Shown here: in pieces, positions 21,661-32,415 of the stretch
Layout of the letters: the number at the start of each line of letters is the position of its first letter
Numbering within the stretch: the stretch's first letter is position 1
Assembly (NCBI GenBank): GCA_963575745.1
Contig: CAUYUJ010009746.1
Coordinates: 250,001 to 314,000, forward strand
DNA from: Prorocentrum cordatum
Taxonomy: Eukaryota; Sar; Dinophyceae; Prorocentrales; Prorocentraceae
Direction of reading: 5' to 3'
DNA length: 64,000 nucleotides
The notes under the pieces: generated by a model
Databases searched by the model: none
The model's input: the letters and a program-made list of their open reading frames with translations, nothing else
Told to the model about the DNA's origin: nothing
Made by a program: the position numbers and the translations under genes

Positions 21661-22049
21661 GCCCCCAAAGGCGACGTTCACGTGCGTCTTCCCAGCCATG
21701 TTGGCATTTTTTTCGCACGGCTCGTGGCCCCGCACCTGCAGAATCACTTGAGCACCAGACTCGAACGGTACCGCTTGCTTGTCTTCCCTCTTACGTTTCT
21801 CCCTTTTCCGTTGCCGTTGGGCCCGGGGGTACGGCCGGTCGCAGCCTACCACGCTCGTGTTAGATTCGCTTTGCGTATAACTTCCTTGCGTTCCACCATA
21901 CGCAAAAGTGCCCCTATCTATCTTGATCCTTTATTTCTCGTCTCCTCTCCCTCTTCCTCCCCCTCCCCCGTCCTACCTCCTCCCGTCTGACCCCGTCGAT
22001 GCAGGTGGCGGCGGGTTTCCTCGACTCTGCCCTGCGTGCGGCTGACGCT
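21661..22049. other. No recognised gene
   Basis: Unique sequence with no supported frame, ending in a pyrimidine-rich stretch (about 21940-21985). Confidence 0.4.
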
Positions 22050-22052
22050 GCA

Positions 22053-22123
<71 letters not shown>

Positions 22124-22160
22124 CCACGACGGCCACGACGACGTTGACGACGACGAGATG
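22050..22160. repeat. (GAC)n microsatellite
   Basis: GAC/ACG triplets are almost pure from about 22053 to 22122 and interrupted by GGC to 22160. Confidence 0.95.
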
Positions 22161-22437
22161 GCTCGTCGCAAACGCGGCCGCGCAGTGCCGCCACGCGCCC
22201 CTCGCGAGCATCAGCCTCCTCCGCAGCCCGAGCCGTGGCCAACAAGGCCGACGTTGTATCGGCGCGCGCCATGCTTCGTCGCGGCGCACGCCGCTCTTAA
22301 AGTCGATGCCCAGGATGGCGCAGACGATAGTTGGCATGCGGACGTGTTCGAGCTCGGGGGACGATTGGCCGAGCTGCGCAGGCGCGCCGAATCACGCAGT
22401 CGCCCTGGGGCAGTCGCGGCAAGATGCCTAATGTCGT

Positions 22438-22629
22438 CGGCGAGCGAGGGGGGGAAGTGAGAAGGAGAAGGCCTTCTCAGAAGGTGGCGGGACTTTTCAG
22501 AAGCCCTCGCACCTTCCGAGAAGTTCTATTTGTCTTCGGGGAAGGCTTGGGAGACTTCTCAGAAGGCCGTGGGACTTCCGAGCCTTCTGAAAAGGCCCGC
22601 CCCTTCTCACTTCCCCCCCTCGCTCGCCG
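22438..22629. mobile_element. 192-bp foldback element with 28-bp perfect arms
   Basis: The left arm 22438-22465 (CGGCGAGCGA start, GTGAGAAGG end) is the exact reverse complement of 22602-22629. Pairing continues inward for about 24 more positions with mismatches (GGCCTTCTCAGAAGG against GGCCTTTTCAGAAGG). The interior is built of CTTCTCAGAAGG-like words. No transposase and no clear target-site duplication are visible, so it is a MITE-like or foldback element of unknown superfamily. Confidence 0.75.
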
Positions 22630-22934
22630 CCAGTAACGCTCCTGGGCCATAACACGCCATAAGCATAAACCTTTGGCGCTCCGCGCCGATTTCCTGGATC
22701 CGCGCTGGGGCCCCTTGGCGGCGACTCCGGCGCCGCCCCCGGAGCGCTCCGCGCGCCAGGGAGGGGGCTCTGGCCCAGGTCCCAGAGATCCGCGCGGACC
22801 TCCAAAAGTTTGTGCGTCTGCCGCCTGTGCTTCCTTCGAGGGCGCAAAGCGTAAGCGCGGGGCTGACGGGCCGCGCCGCTGCGGCCCGGGTCCGCGACGC
22901 CGGCGCAGGCCCCACCTGCGGCCCCAGTAGCGCT
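22630..22934. other. No recognised gene
   Basis: Very GC-rich; frames on both strands are open throughout, which GC-rich sequence allows by chance. No motif. Confidence 0.4.
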
Positions 22935-23110
22935 CTCCGCACATCTCAGGGGGGAAAGAAACACACAGACACAATGAATCGTCGATTCCCCCGAAAATGT
23001 GAGAAAAACTGGGAATTGGGCGGGAAGACACAAACCCAGAAAATATGGGAAAGTATGGGGAATCCTGTTATTTGTGTGTATCTATTTGTGTGTCCCAGGG
23101 CCCCTTCAGC
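22935..23110. repeat. Dispersed repeat R-B, copy 1
   Basis: Begins at ATCTCAGGGGGGAAA, passes through ACAATGAATCGTCGATTCCC, a GGGAAGACACAAACCCAG block and AATCCTGTTATTTGTGTGTA, and ends GTGTGTCCCAGGGCCCC. Related copies in the same orientation lie at 45725-45885 and 60765-60945. Confidence 0.85.
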
Positions 23111-23362
23111 ATCCCTCCGTGGCTGCCACTGGGCTGTCGGGTGCCTCCGCCTCGGGGGGGGACGGCCCCGCAGAGGGTGCAGCCGCGGCGGGTGCGGGGC
23201 ACGCTTTGGTGACGCCCGGGCCGTGCTGTGCCCTTCGCGGTGCGCTCACCCAGGAGGTGGTCTGCCGCGGGTGCGCTGCGGAGCTCCCGCGCCAGGTGCG
23301 CTGTCAGCCGGGCACTGGCGCGCTCCTCCGCTCGATGCGTCGGAGCTCCGCGTCCGTTCATC

Positions 23363-23364
<2 letters not shown>
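23111..23364 (+). other. Possible gene fragment with a CxxC pair
   Basis: A GC-rich frame reads through this stretch and includes EVVCRGCAAELPRQVRC, a Cys pair with a third Cys 12 residues on, as in a damaged small zinc-binding domain. Composition alone could produce it. It sits directly downstream of R-B. Confidence 0.25.
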
Positions 23365-23399
<35 letters not shown>

Positions 23400-23764
23400 T
23401 CCCTCCTTCTCTCTCGCAGCCTCTGGCCCGCGTGTCTGTCTCCACATCTTTCCTCAGCCCTTGCGGCTAGCCCTTGCGGTCCACATCTCTGCATCACACC
23501 TGCCCCCCACCTCTCCCTGCGGTCCACCTCGTTCCATCTCTCTCTCGCTCGGGGCCAAGCCCTGCCAAAAACCTTGATCCTCCGCCCTCGATCTGCCAAT
23601 GCCCGTCGCTTTCCCTCCCCGCGCGCCCGCCCCGCAACAAAAGGATGCTGGCTGGCGCCCCGGCTGGTCAGCCTGGCGGCGCCTCTGGCCGCCGCCCTTG
23701 CGTGGCTGTGAGGGCAGGCTTGACAGGCATTGTAATATTGGGGGGAGGGGGGGGGGGCAGAGGA
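23365..23764. repeat. (CT)n run and unique spacer
   Basis: A CT dinucleotide run at about 23365-23396, followed by unique sequence without a recognised gene. Confidence 0.7.
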
Positions 23765-23927
23765 GGGAGGAGGAGGAGGAGGAGGAAGAGGAGAAGGAGG
23801 AGGAGGAGGAGGAGGAGAAGTAGGAGGAGGAGGAGGAGGAGGAGCTGTCTGTCTGGAGAGGAGGGAAGGAGGAGGAGGAGGAGGAGGAGGAGGAGGAGGA
23901 GGAGGAGGAGGAGGAGGAGGAGGACTA
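23765..23927. repeat. (GGA)n microsatellite at the edge of R-A
   Basis: GGA/GGAGAA triplets (about 23765-23925), with a short interruption (CTGTCTGTCTGG, about 23844) in the middle. Confidence 0.95.
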
Positions 23928-24235
23928 GTGCAAACCCGAGAGTCATCAACCCTCCCTCCAAGCCCCCTCTTCATAGGCCCCTGCAACGCTTCATTTCCAT
24001 TGGGGGAACTTCGTCGTTGGAAGACAACCGTTTGAATATCCTGAAGCATGCCAAAACATTGTGCTCGAGATGTCAACGCCACGTATCAACCTGACTGCTG
24101 CGTCTTGACGATCCGGAATCGTACCAGAACGCCATCGTTGGGACTTCAACACCGCGAACCAACATACTTGTTGCACCCGCATGCTACAGAAACTGTCCAA
24201 AACGCCATTTCTGATACGTTGATCATATGAATCCG
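23928..24235. repeat. Composite repeat R-A, non-tandem part
   Basis: Starts GTGCAAACCC right after the GGA run, then unique-looking sequence including CATTTCCATTGGGGGAACTT, GCATGCCAAAACATTGTG, a TGTCAACGCCACGTATCAAC block and GGGACTTCAACACCGCG. The reverse complement of the same words in the same order is found at 60060-60370, and part of it on this strand at 26099-26430. Confidence 0.8.
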
Positions 24236-24720
24236 TGATACCCTTGCAATATTTAAAAACGAATGTGCGCGGCGCAAAGGCGAGAGCCACATATTGAAAA
24301 GGAACCGCCCTCAATTCGTGAAAATCTGGAGAATTAAAAAAATGTGCGCGCAGCAAAGGCGAGAGCCACATTTTGAAAATGACCCGCCCGCCCTCAATCC
24401 GTGAAACTTTTGCAAATGTTGAAAGCGAATGTGCGCGGCGCTAAGGCGAGAGCCACATTCTGAAAACGACCCGCTTTCAATCCTCCAAACTTTGAAAGCG
24501 AATGTGCGCGGCGCTTAGGCGAGAGCCACATGTTGAAAACGACCCGCCCTCAATCCGTGAAGCTCTTGCAATTTTTCAAAGCGAATGTGCGCGGTGCTTA
24601 GGCGAGAGCCACATTTTGAAAACGACCCGCCCTCAATCCGTGAAGCTCTTGCAAATTTTGGCAGCGAATGTGCGCGGCGCTAAGGCGAGAGCCACATGTT
24701 GAAAACGACCCGCCCTTCAT
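24236..24720. repeat. R-A tandem part: six copies of a 73-87-bp unit
   Basis: The core AATGTGCGCGGCGCTAAGGC then GAGAGCCACATTTTGAAAA recurs with GAGAGCCAC near 24282, 24361, 24448, 24521, 24604 and 24687. Units end in GACCCGCCCTCAATCCGTGA. Four copies of the same core lie inverted at 59749-60036. Confidence 0.92.
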
Positions 24721-24844
24721 CAGTGAAACTGTTAGCATTTTTTAAACTTCAGGATCATAACTCCTGAGGAAGTCTCTGGCGAAACGCCCGGTCCGCCCTA
24801 ACAACTGGCCTCGGGGTGCGACAGGGAGAAGTTATCTATAAGGA

Positions 24845-25830
24845 AAAGAATGGATAAGGATGAGGAGCAGGAGGAAAAGGAGGGGGAGGAGGGGAAGGAG
24901 GAGGAGGAGGAGGAGGAGGAGGAGGAGGAAGAAGAGGCGCAGGAGGAGGAAGACCAAAGGAGGACAACGAATAAGAAAAACAGCAATAAACAAACATAGG
25001 AAGAAAAAGAAGAAGGAGAAGCAGAAGAAGAAAAGGAGGAGGAGGAGGAGGAGAAGGAGGAGGTCCTGGGCGCCGACGGGGTCGTCCGGCGGCGGGTTCG
25101 GGGGTGTCTGGGGTTGTCGCCGTCGCTGGCCTGGCCCGGTGCTGCCCCCCCACGCATGCCACCCCGCCCCGGCGAGAGCACGTACCGCGCAGCCACCCGC
25201 CCCGAGCGGGGCTGCTGGAGGCGATGGCGCCCCCCCGGGTGGCGCTCGTCCAGCTTGGCGCTGGGGGGCCGCCAGGGGACCCCCTCCCCAGGGGGCTGGC
25301 GGGCAAGGGCCCCCCGTGGCAGCGTCGGGCGCCACCGGCCACGTCCCCCCGCCATGGGGAGGGGCTGCCGCGGGCTGGGCGCTAGGAGGTCCACTTGTGG
25401 GACATGTAAATGCTCGCGCCTGGCGGCCCGGCCGGGCGCGCCGCCCGACCGTGGGCGCGCGTCCAGCGGGCGGAACGATGGAGGGAAGGAGAGAAGGAAG
25501 GAAGGAGGGCAGGAAGGAGGAGGAGGACGAGGAGGAGGAGGAGGAGGAAGAGGAGGAGGAGGAGGATGAGGAGGATGACGACGAGGAGGAGGACGAGGAG
25601 GGAGGAGGGAAAAGGAAGGGAGGAGGAGGAGGGGGAGGAGGAGGACGAGGAGGGAGGAGGGAAACGGGAGGGAGGGAGGGAGAGAGGGAGGGAGGGAGGG
25701 AAGGAGAAGGAGGAGGAGGAGGAGGAGGAGGAGGAGGAGGAGGAGGGGAAGGAGGAGGGGGAGGAGGAGGGAGGAATAGGGGGAGGAACAGGAGGAGCCC
25801 TCCCTCCCTCCTACCTGTCTGTCAGACTTC
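24845..25830. repeat. GGA/GAA-rich tracts around a GC-rich spacer
   Basis: GGA and GAA triplets at about 24850-25060 and 25490-25800 flank a GC-rich unique spacer (25065-25485) that has open frames in most phases and no motif. Confidence 0.85.
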
Positions 25831-26098
25831 TTAGCCGTCATCTCCTCCCCAGGGGCGGTCAACCACCGCCCCGGGAGAAGCGGCGGCGTGCGAAGGGCGT
25901 GCGAAGCACCCTGACGCCATCAAACAACAGGAAACAGGAGGAGGAAGGAAAGGGGGAGGAGGAGCACGGGAAAGAGGGAGGGACCAGGAGAAAGAGCAGG
26001 ACGAGGAGGAGAAGGAGCAGGCAGCAGAAACATGAGCACGAGAAAAAAAAACAAAAACAGAAGAAGGAGGAGCAGGAAAAAGGAAGGGAAGAGGGCCA
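25831..26098. repeat. Purine-rich tract leading to R-A copy 2
   Basis: Unique sequence to about 25930, then irregular GGA, GAA and A-rich sequence up to the GTGCAAACCC boundary. Confidence 0.6.
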
Positions 26099-26430
26099 GT
26101 GCAAACCCTGGACGCACCAACGATGTGGCAACAGGCTCCCCGTCCAGGCCCCCGTTTTACATGTCCCCTCCTTCGTGGCGGGAAATGCCCCATCGGAACA
26201 CAAACATATTTTATTTTTCAGTCGTGCCACGACACCGTTCCTGGAACTTCAATGCCGCGTGTCAACGTGGCCGCTGCGCCCCGACAGTCAAACATCGCGC
26301 CAGTTTGCCATTCCTGGGATTTGTCCGCGAATCAGCGTGACTGTTGCCAGAACACCGTTCCTGGGATGTCAACGTCGCGAATCAACGTGACTGCTGAATC
26401 CCAGGAGTCCTGGGCCGTGCCGGAACACTG
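26099..26430. repeat. Composite repeat R-A, partial copy 2
   Basis: Begins GTGCAAACCC (26099-26108) after a purine-rich tract. It then carries several diverged copies of a word like TTCAATGCCGCGTGTCAACG, followed by GACTGTTGCCAGAACACC, matching the TGTCAACGCCACGTATCAAC part of the 24.1-kb copy. It lacks the GAGAGCCACAT tandem part and passes straight into a GATG microsatellite. Confidence 0.7.
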
Positions 26431-26815
26431 ATGATGACGTTGCTGCTGAGGATGTTGATGCTGATGATGATGGTGATACGGATGCGGATGCGGATGGGGA
26501 CGAGGATGCGGATGATGATGATGGTGATGGTGGTGGTGGTGGCGGTGGCGATGGTGATGGTGGTGGTGGCGGTGATGATGGCAATGGTTGTGATGATGAG
26601 GATGCTGATGGTGGTGTTGGCGATGCTGGTCATGATGGTGATGCGGCAGCTGCGGATGATGATAGTGTTGATGATTAGGATGATGCTGGTGATAGCGACT
26701 GCGATGGTAGTGGTGGTGCGGATCAGTATAGTGATGATGGTGGTGATGGTGATGATGATGGTGTTGGGGCTGATGGTGACGATGCTGCTGATGTTGATGA
26801 TGATGATTGTCGGGG
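26431..26815. repeat. Imperfect GATG/GGT microsatellite
   Basis: Degenerate GATGATG and GGTGGTGATGG sequence. A His-rich frame on the minus strand is a by-product. Confidence 0.9.
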
Positions 26816-27221
26816 GGCAATGTTATTGGCTTCATCATGTGGATTGGCTTGGGCCGCCAGAAACTTCAGCAACCCCCCAGGGGGATCAGGAGGAGGACTC
26901 TGGCAGAGAGGTGATATATATATATATATGTGTGTGTAGGAAGAGAGAGAGGGAAAGAGAGAGAGAGAGAGAGCGAGAGAAAGAGAGAGAGAGAGAGAGA
27001 CAGAGAGAGAAAGAGCTGGAGAGAAAACTATACACACTTGGAAACATAGATATCGAGAGGGGGAGAGAGAGAGAGATAGAGCGATAAACAAAACAGATAA
27101 CTATATACATATACAGAGAGAGAGGGAGAGAGGGAGAGAGAGAGAGAGATGGAGAGAGGGAGAGAGGGAGAGAGATATAAAGAGAGAGATGGAGGGAGAG
27201 GGAACGACATAGCGAGCGACG

Positions 27222-27267
<46 letters not shown>

Positions 27268-27490
27268 AAAGGAGAAAGCGAGAGAGAGAAGGAGAGAGAA
27301 CGAAAGGCAGGGAGTGGGACAGGGGGAGGGAGGGAGAAAAGGATGGAAATGGGAGGGAGGAAGGGAGGAGGCGGAAGGCAGGAAACAGGGAGGAGCACGG
27401 GGGTGGAGGTGGAGAAGGATGAGGAGGAGGAGGAGGAGGAGGAGGAGGAGGAGGAGGAGGAGGAGGAGGAGGAGGAGGAGTTGGAGGAGG
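26816..27490. repeat. (TA)n, (GA)n and (GGA)n microsatellites
   Basis: A short TA/TG run (about 26911-26937), about 370 bp dominated by GA dinucleotides (26938-27310), then GGA (about 27418-27490). Confidence 0.93.
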
Positions 27491-27884
27491 AGGGCAGGGG
27501 AAGGGAGGAAGGGGCGACGGGGACCCGGGGGGGAGGGACGGTGGCAGGAGGGTCGCCGCCCCTCCGCTGTGGTAGTGGTCCTGCCGGCGGCGGCGGCCCC
27601 GACCTGACGCGTCGGCCCGCGGGCGCAGGCAGAGTCGCAAACACGCGGTGGCGGGCCGCGTTCGTCAGACCGCGGGGCCTCGAAGGCGGCGTTTCCGTTT
27701 TTTTTTTGTTTCTCCAGAGACCATCCCCTGATGGGGGAGGCGGGGAGAAGGACAGCCGACTTCCTCGCACGCTGTTTGCCCTTTTGGAGCCCCTGGGGGC
27801 ATCCGGGTCTTTGGTAGTTTGTGGGGGGCCTCCAGGGACATCTGGGGGCCTCCAGGGGCTGGAAGGCGGTGCTTTCGCAGAGTT
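27491..27884. other. No recognised gene
   Basis: GC-rich unique sequence. Around 27790-27870 a GGGGGCCTCCAGGG-type quasi-repeat appears, similar to the degenerate G-rich family described at 36.5 kb. Confidence 0.4.
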
Positions 27885-27944
27885 GGCGGTCGTTGTCGTC
27901 GTCGTCGTCGTTGTCGCCGTCGTTATCGCCGCCTCCGTCGTTTG

Positions 27945-28015
<71 letters not shown>

Positions 28016-28175
28016 TTCGGCGTTATCGTGATCAACGTTTTTTTGATCGTGGCGTCTTTTGCTTCGTCGTCCTTGTCGTCTTCGTTGTCGCTGTTACCGT
28101 CGTCGTTCTCATCGTCGTCGTCGTTTTCACCGTCGGTGTCTTTGTTGTCATCGTCCTCGTCATTGTCGTTGTTGG
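27885..28175. repeat. (GTC)n microsatellite
   Basis: Pure GTC/TCG triplets at about 27945-28012, with degenerate flanks on both sides to 28175. Confidence 0.93.
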
Positions 28176-28434
28176 AGTAGGAGGAACGATCTAGGTTCCT
28201 GAGGTTTTTGCCATTTTAGGGGACTTAGGAGGCCGCGGAGGCCTCACATCCTCTATGTCCTCGTTACTCGTCCCCTCTTCGCATTCCTCCCTCTCCCCTT
28301 CCTCGACCTCCTTTCACTCGTCCTTCCTCCTCCCCTCTTTCCCTCCACCCCTCTTCCCCTCTCAATGTCCCGACTCCATCAAGCTGGTGGAGAACGGTGA
28401 CCACAGTCATTCCCCAATCAGGTGATCTTATTCT

Positions 28435-30140
28435 CCCGCAAACTACCTTCCGATATGCACGATACCCATGTTCTACGAGCTGTTCAGCCGTTTGCTGCAC
28501 AACAGGCTCTCACCAGTACTCGGCCAACAACAACCCGACGGCCAAGCAGGCTTCTGACCTGGGCGCGGCACGCGCGACCACCTCTTCACCTTCAACATCC
28601 TGCGGGAGAGGGCTCCTGAATGGAATTCGACTCTGTCGCAGCCGTAGACTTCAAAAATTAGTCGACACGGAGGATCACGGCAGCTTTTTGGTAGCGTTAC
28701 GAGATTGAGGCCGTGACACCCGATTTCGGCAATTTATTCCAACGCCTCTACCATGACCAAACAGCAGTCGTACGCATCGACTACACGAGCAAACCCTTCA
28801 AATTGCGACGCGGCAGACAGCAAAAGGACCCATTCAGCTCCTCACTCTCGAACGCTCTACTACACCATTTTCTAGCACCACCTATTGCGGAATGACAGCG
28901 GCGACAAAAATAGGAGTCTAGTTGGCGCACAGCGACCATTTGTTCTCACCAACCTCAGCTTCGCCGATGCCATCTTGCTGATTCGCCAGAAACTCCCAAG
29001 CCTGAACGAGCTACTTGCAGACCACATCACAGCAGCAAAACCACATGATTTACACCCGACCCAGGCACAAATCATGACCAACCAATCTCGGAACCGGTTG
29101 CGTTCAGCCAACTTTGTATCCATTGACCGTGCAATAGTGCCACACACGTCCACGCACCGGCAAGCTGACAGACTGCGGCCAGACGGTTACAATTCAAGAC
29201 GCCGCGGCGACGGATATCCAACATCGCATACAGGTTGCGCGGGCATGCTTCACAGGACACCTGCAGTAATTGACGGGCAAGCATTGCCCACTCAAACAGG
29301 CCGCGGCTCTATTGTGGCAGCGTCATGCCACAATGACGTACGGCGCGACAACGTGGACCTTGACAGAGCCACCAAGACAACAGCTACGCCGCACTCAGCG
29401 ACGGATGGTCAGGGCGATCATCGGAACTCCGAGAAGGCGCACAGAATCTACCCTACGAGCGCACACCACCACAACTGCAGACAACCGCAGCAACCGCGAC
29501 GCAGACAGCGATCACCCCGACGACTCCAGCGACCACGACGCATACAGCGACCCCCCATCCCAAGCAGAGCAAACCAACACACACGAAGACACCAGTGACG
29601 CATAGGGAACGCTGGCACCGAAGATAGTCAAAGCTGCACAAAGAAACGGCAGCCATCAGATACCCCAAACGGGCTCTGGTCCGATCTCATCCGCCGGAGC
29701 ACGGGCAGAGCCGAGGAGCTCATGAGCAAACACGACATTCCTGAGGCAGAACAGGCACATCGAACAAACGTTTGGCGCTGGGCCGCGCGCTGTGCAGGCC
29801 ATCCACAGAACCGATGGTCACACCAAGCGTTGAACTCGAGCCCCAATCTCGACGCGGAACAACGGGGTCACCGTCAGCATGGAGGCCAGAGGAAGCAGTG
29901 GGACGACGACATACGAAAGTTCTTGCAAGGCCTGCATACGGGCGCCAAGACGAAGCCACGGGCAGCGATACCAACGACGCCGTCCATCCACGAGGACACC
30001 TCAATTACGACAGTAGCGATGTAAGATGGTTGGCGGCCGCGACGGACACGACGTGGTGGGACCCGCGTGAGATCATATTCGTTGCACACAGTTGCTGGTT
30101 GCGCAAACTCATCCAGACCGGCTGCACTAGTAACCACTCC
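28435..30140 (+). pseudogene. Second LINE lineage: reverse transcriptase relic
   Basis: Degraded reverse transcriptase and C-terminal region, without an endonuclease. Visible pieces: YLPICTIPMFYELFSRLL (28443), LSPVLGQQQPDGQAGF then a stop where FRPG is expected, RDHLFTFNILRER, motif A remnant AAVDFKN then a stop (about 28639), FQRLYHDQTAVV (about 28737), and motif C remnant FADAILLI (about 28960), where the second catalytic Asp has become Ala. Downstream in other frames are TYGATTWTLTEPPRQQLR (29335), RRMVRAIIGTPRR, HRTNVWRWAARCAGHPQNRW (29758) and DTTWWDPRE (about 30047), the C-terminal blocks of this LINE type. Multiple stops and shifts make it non-functional. It differs from the 10-kb element in motif wording, so it is a separate lineage. 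Confidence 0.85.
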
Positions 30141-30711
30141 GACCCTCCAGAGCCAGAACCACCTGACACCAACACCGACAGCAACACAACATCAACACCA
30201 GCATAAATCACACATTGCCAGCGACCATCAAGGGTAGCAGCCAGGACGCCGACCGCACCAACTAGATCCTGGTCTGGTCCGTGAAGACCTTGAGCCGCGC
30301 CCTCTTCTTCTCCCAGTTCATACGCATATTCTTCCTTGCCGTCTTCGTGCGCTGGTTCCTGACATATTTCGTCCACGTATTTTCATTTGTACACGGTAGA
30401 CAACGGCCTTATGCACCCTGCCCTAGAGCTCCGCGCCACTCCGATCCGCTCCTCGTCCTCCCCATTCCTTTTTCTTCTTCCTCCTTCTGTTCCTTTCTAT
30501 TTCCCTTCCCCCCCGTCTCCACCTCCTTCGCCTTCTCCCCTTTTCCTCTCCCAGGCCTCCGACGCCGTGATTTTTCACGTGGGCCCCTGTGGTCTGGACC
30601 ATTTTTCCTGGGCTGTTTTTTTCGTCAGGAGTCGTTCTCGATGCCGGCCCCGGGACCTGGTGAGGGAGCACCCCCCAGGGGCAGAACATTGAGCCTGTTG
30701 TTATTAAGACT
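30141..30711. other. No recognised gene
   Basis: Unique sequence with a pyrimidine-rich stretch at about 30460-30550. Confidence 0.4.
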
Positions 30712-30895
30712 CCAGTAGTTTACTTGCATGGACGGGGGGGGCTTGAACCTGAAGTAAGCCGCAAGCGACTTGCACGTGCGGAAATCACGCAAGTCGAAAA
30801 GGCAGTAGCACGCCAGTATTCGTCTGAAGACGGGCGAGGGGGGGGGGGGGGGCGAACGCCATGCAAGGAAACTGCCCGAAACAGGCTCACTCACA
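30712..30895. repeat. Dispersed repeat R-E, uninterrupted copy
   Basis: Contains TACTTGCATGGACGGGGGGG, then CTTGAACCTGAAG, CGACTTGCACGTGCGGAAAT and CGCCAGTATTCGTCTGAAGA. It is the counterpart of 15768-16140 but lacks the 15800-15998 insertion. Confidence 0.8.
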
Positions 30896-31254
30896 CACAC
30901 AAGCTTCCAGCCGCGGTTTACCACAATTCGACGGCGTCCAGATTTGTTCTGGGGCGCGCTCCGGCCACAATCTCGAGGTAAGTCTTGCCGTGGCGACGAT
31001 AGAGCCCCACGAAGTTCAAAAAAGAATGGAAGCTGTCCCAATTCTTCAAGCCTCGATCTTCGATCCAATATTCTTAAGAAAGTTTGGGAAATGGATCGAA
31101 AAATCAAATCTTTCCCCCCGCCGTCCTCCCCTTCCTCCTGTGCCTCGACCCTCCCAACCTGCCGTCGTCGCCAAGAGGGGGGGTTCCGGCCGCGTTTGGG
31201 GCCCCCCTCTTGCCCGACGACCCACGGCCGTTATCCCTTCGCGGCGTCCCGTCG
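30896..31254. other. No recognised gene
   Basis: Unique sequence. Plus frames continue into the microsatellites beyond but show no motif. Confidence 0.35.
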
Positions 31255-31293
31255 TCGTCGTCGCCTTCGTCGTCGTCGTCGTCGTCGTCGTCT

Positions 31294-31325
<32 letters not shown>

Positions 31326-31680
31326 CGCGCCGGCTCCGTCGCTGCCGCCGTCCGCGGCCCGCTTCCCTCCCGTTTCCCGCTCCGCCGCCGCACCTCCGCG
31401 CGTCCGCGGCGGCGCCTCGCGCGCGGTCGCGCGGTCGCGCGCGCCGCCGGCGGGGTCCCCGCAGTCGGCGCGCGGGGGTCGGGGGCAGCTGTAGGGGGTG
31501 CACAGGCTCCCCATCCTCCTCCTCCTCCTCCTCCTCCTCCTCCTCCTCCTCCTCCTCCTCCTCCTCCTCCTCCTCCTCCTCCTCTCCTCCTCCTCCTCTC
31601 CTCCTCCTCTCTCCTCCTCCTCCTCCTCCTCCTCCTCCTCCTCCTCCTCCTCCTCCTCCTCCCCCTCCTCCTCCTCGTGC
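31255..31680. repeat. (GTC)n and (CTC)n microsatellites with GC-rich spacer
   Basis: GTC triplets at 31255-31325, a very GC-rich unique stretch (31326-31510), then CTC triplets almost uninterrupted at 31513-31675. Confidence 0.95.
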
Positions 31681-31873
31681 GGGGCAGGGGGATCCGTCGA
31701 CCCCCCATCGCCCATGCATCACCGGCAGGGGCCCGCGGGCACCCCCCGGACAGGCACTTGGCGGATTCTCCTCGGGGGCTCCTCTCGCCGATCTGTCGGC
31801 GAGGTGTCGCGGGTTCCAGGGCGACGTTTTTCCTCCCTTCCTCTTCGGGCCTCCTAGATTCACCACCCACCAA

Positions 31874-32017
31874 ACCACCCCAACCCAACCCGAAGGCTCA
31901 ACTTTACCCTCGATTTCCAGTGGGGGGGGGGGGGGGTCGGGGAACATCGAAAAAACACATGTGGAACCCGTACCCCCCCAACCCGAAATTCGGGTCTTCG
32001 GGTTGGGTTGGGGTGGT
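31874..32017. repeat. Inverted-repeat element, 22-bp perfect arms
   Basis: ACCACCCCAACCCAACCCGA... (31874-31895) is the exact reverse complement of 31996-32017. Similarity extends outward a further 8-10 bases with mismatches. A 14-G run lies inside. First of three neighbouring foldback structures. Confidence 0.7.
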
Positions 32018-32033
32018 CTGGTAGGTAGGCATA

Positions 32034-32207
32034 GATGGGGTCCGAGTGGATGGGGTCGGAGGGTCGCGCCGCATCGCCGATGCATCGGCGATGCGGCTCG
32101 GTGCGGGGCTCGATTCCTCCACGCCGACGTCGCCGATGCACCGCCGACGGCGCCGATGTATCGCCGATGCGGCGCGATCCTTAGACCCCATCTACTCGGA
32201 CCCCATC
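32034..32207. mobile_element. Foldback element, 57-bp arms, with an internal perfect palindrome
   Basis: Left arm 32034-32090 pairs with right arm 32151-32207 at 50 of 57 positions by eye. Inside the left half, 32068-32097 is a perfect 30-bp palindrome whose half is GCCGCATCGCCGAT, and further GCCGATG words follow. The outer ends are built of ATGGGGTCCGAG units, and the flank repeats CCCCATCTACT three times. No coding capacity. Confidence 0.7.
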
Positions 32208-32231
32208 TACTAGGACCCCATCTACTCTTAT

Positions 32232-32415
32232 GTCGGGCGTGTCCCCCTACAGGGGGATTTTCGACGAAAAACAGAAAATACCCCAAACATAATCAAGCAA
32301 TAATCCAAGAACAGTCCGGGGACTAGTTTTTGAGCATGCTTTGGCCACTTGGGAGCATTTGTTGCGTATGTTTTCTCTTTCGTCGAAACTTCCCCTGTAG
32401 GGGGACACGCCCGAC
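32232..32415. mobile_element. 184-bp MITE-like element, 38-bp terminal inverted repeats
   Basis: Left terminus 32232-32269 (GTCGGGCGTGTCCCCCTACA start) and right terminus 32378-32415 match as inverted repeats at 36 of 38 positions. The interior is AT-rich, unlike the GC-rich surroundings. TTA lies close to both outer edges and CATCTACT words flank it, so the insertion seems to have gone into a CATCTACT tandem stretch. No transposase. Confidence 0.78.
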
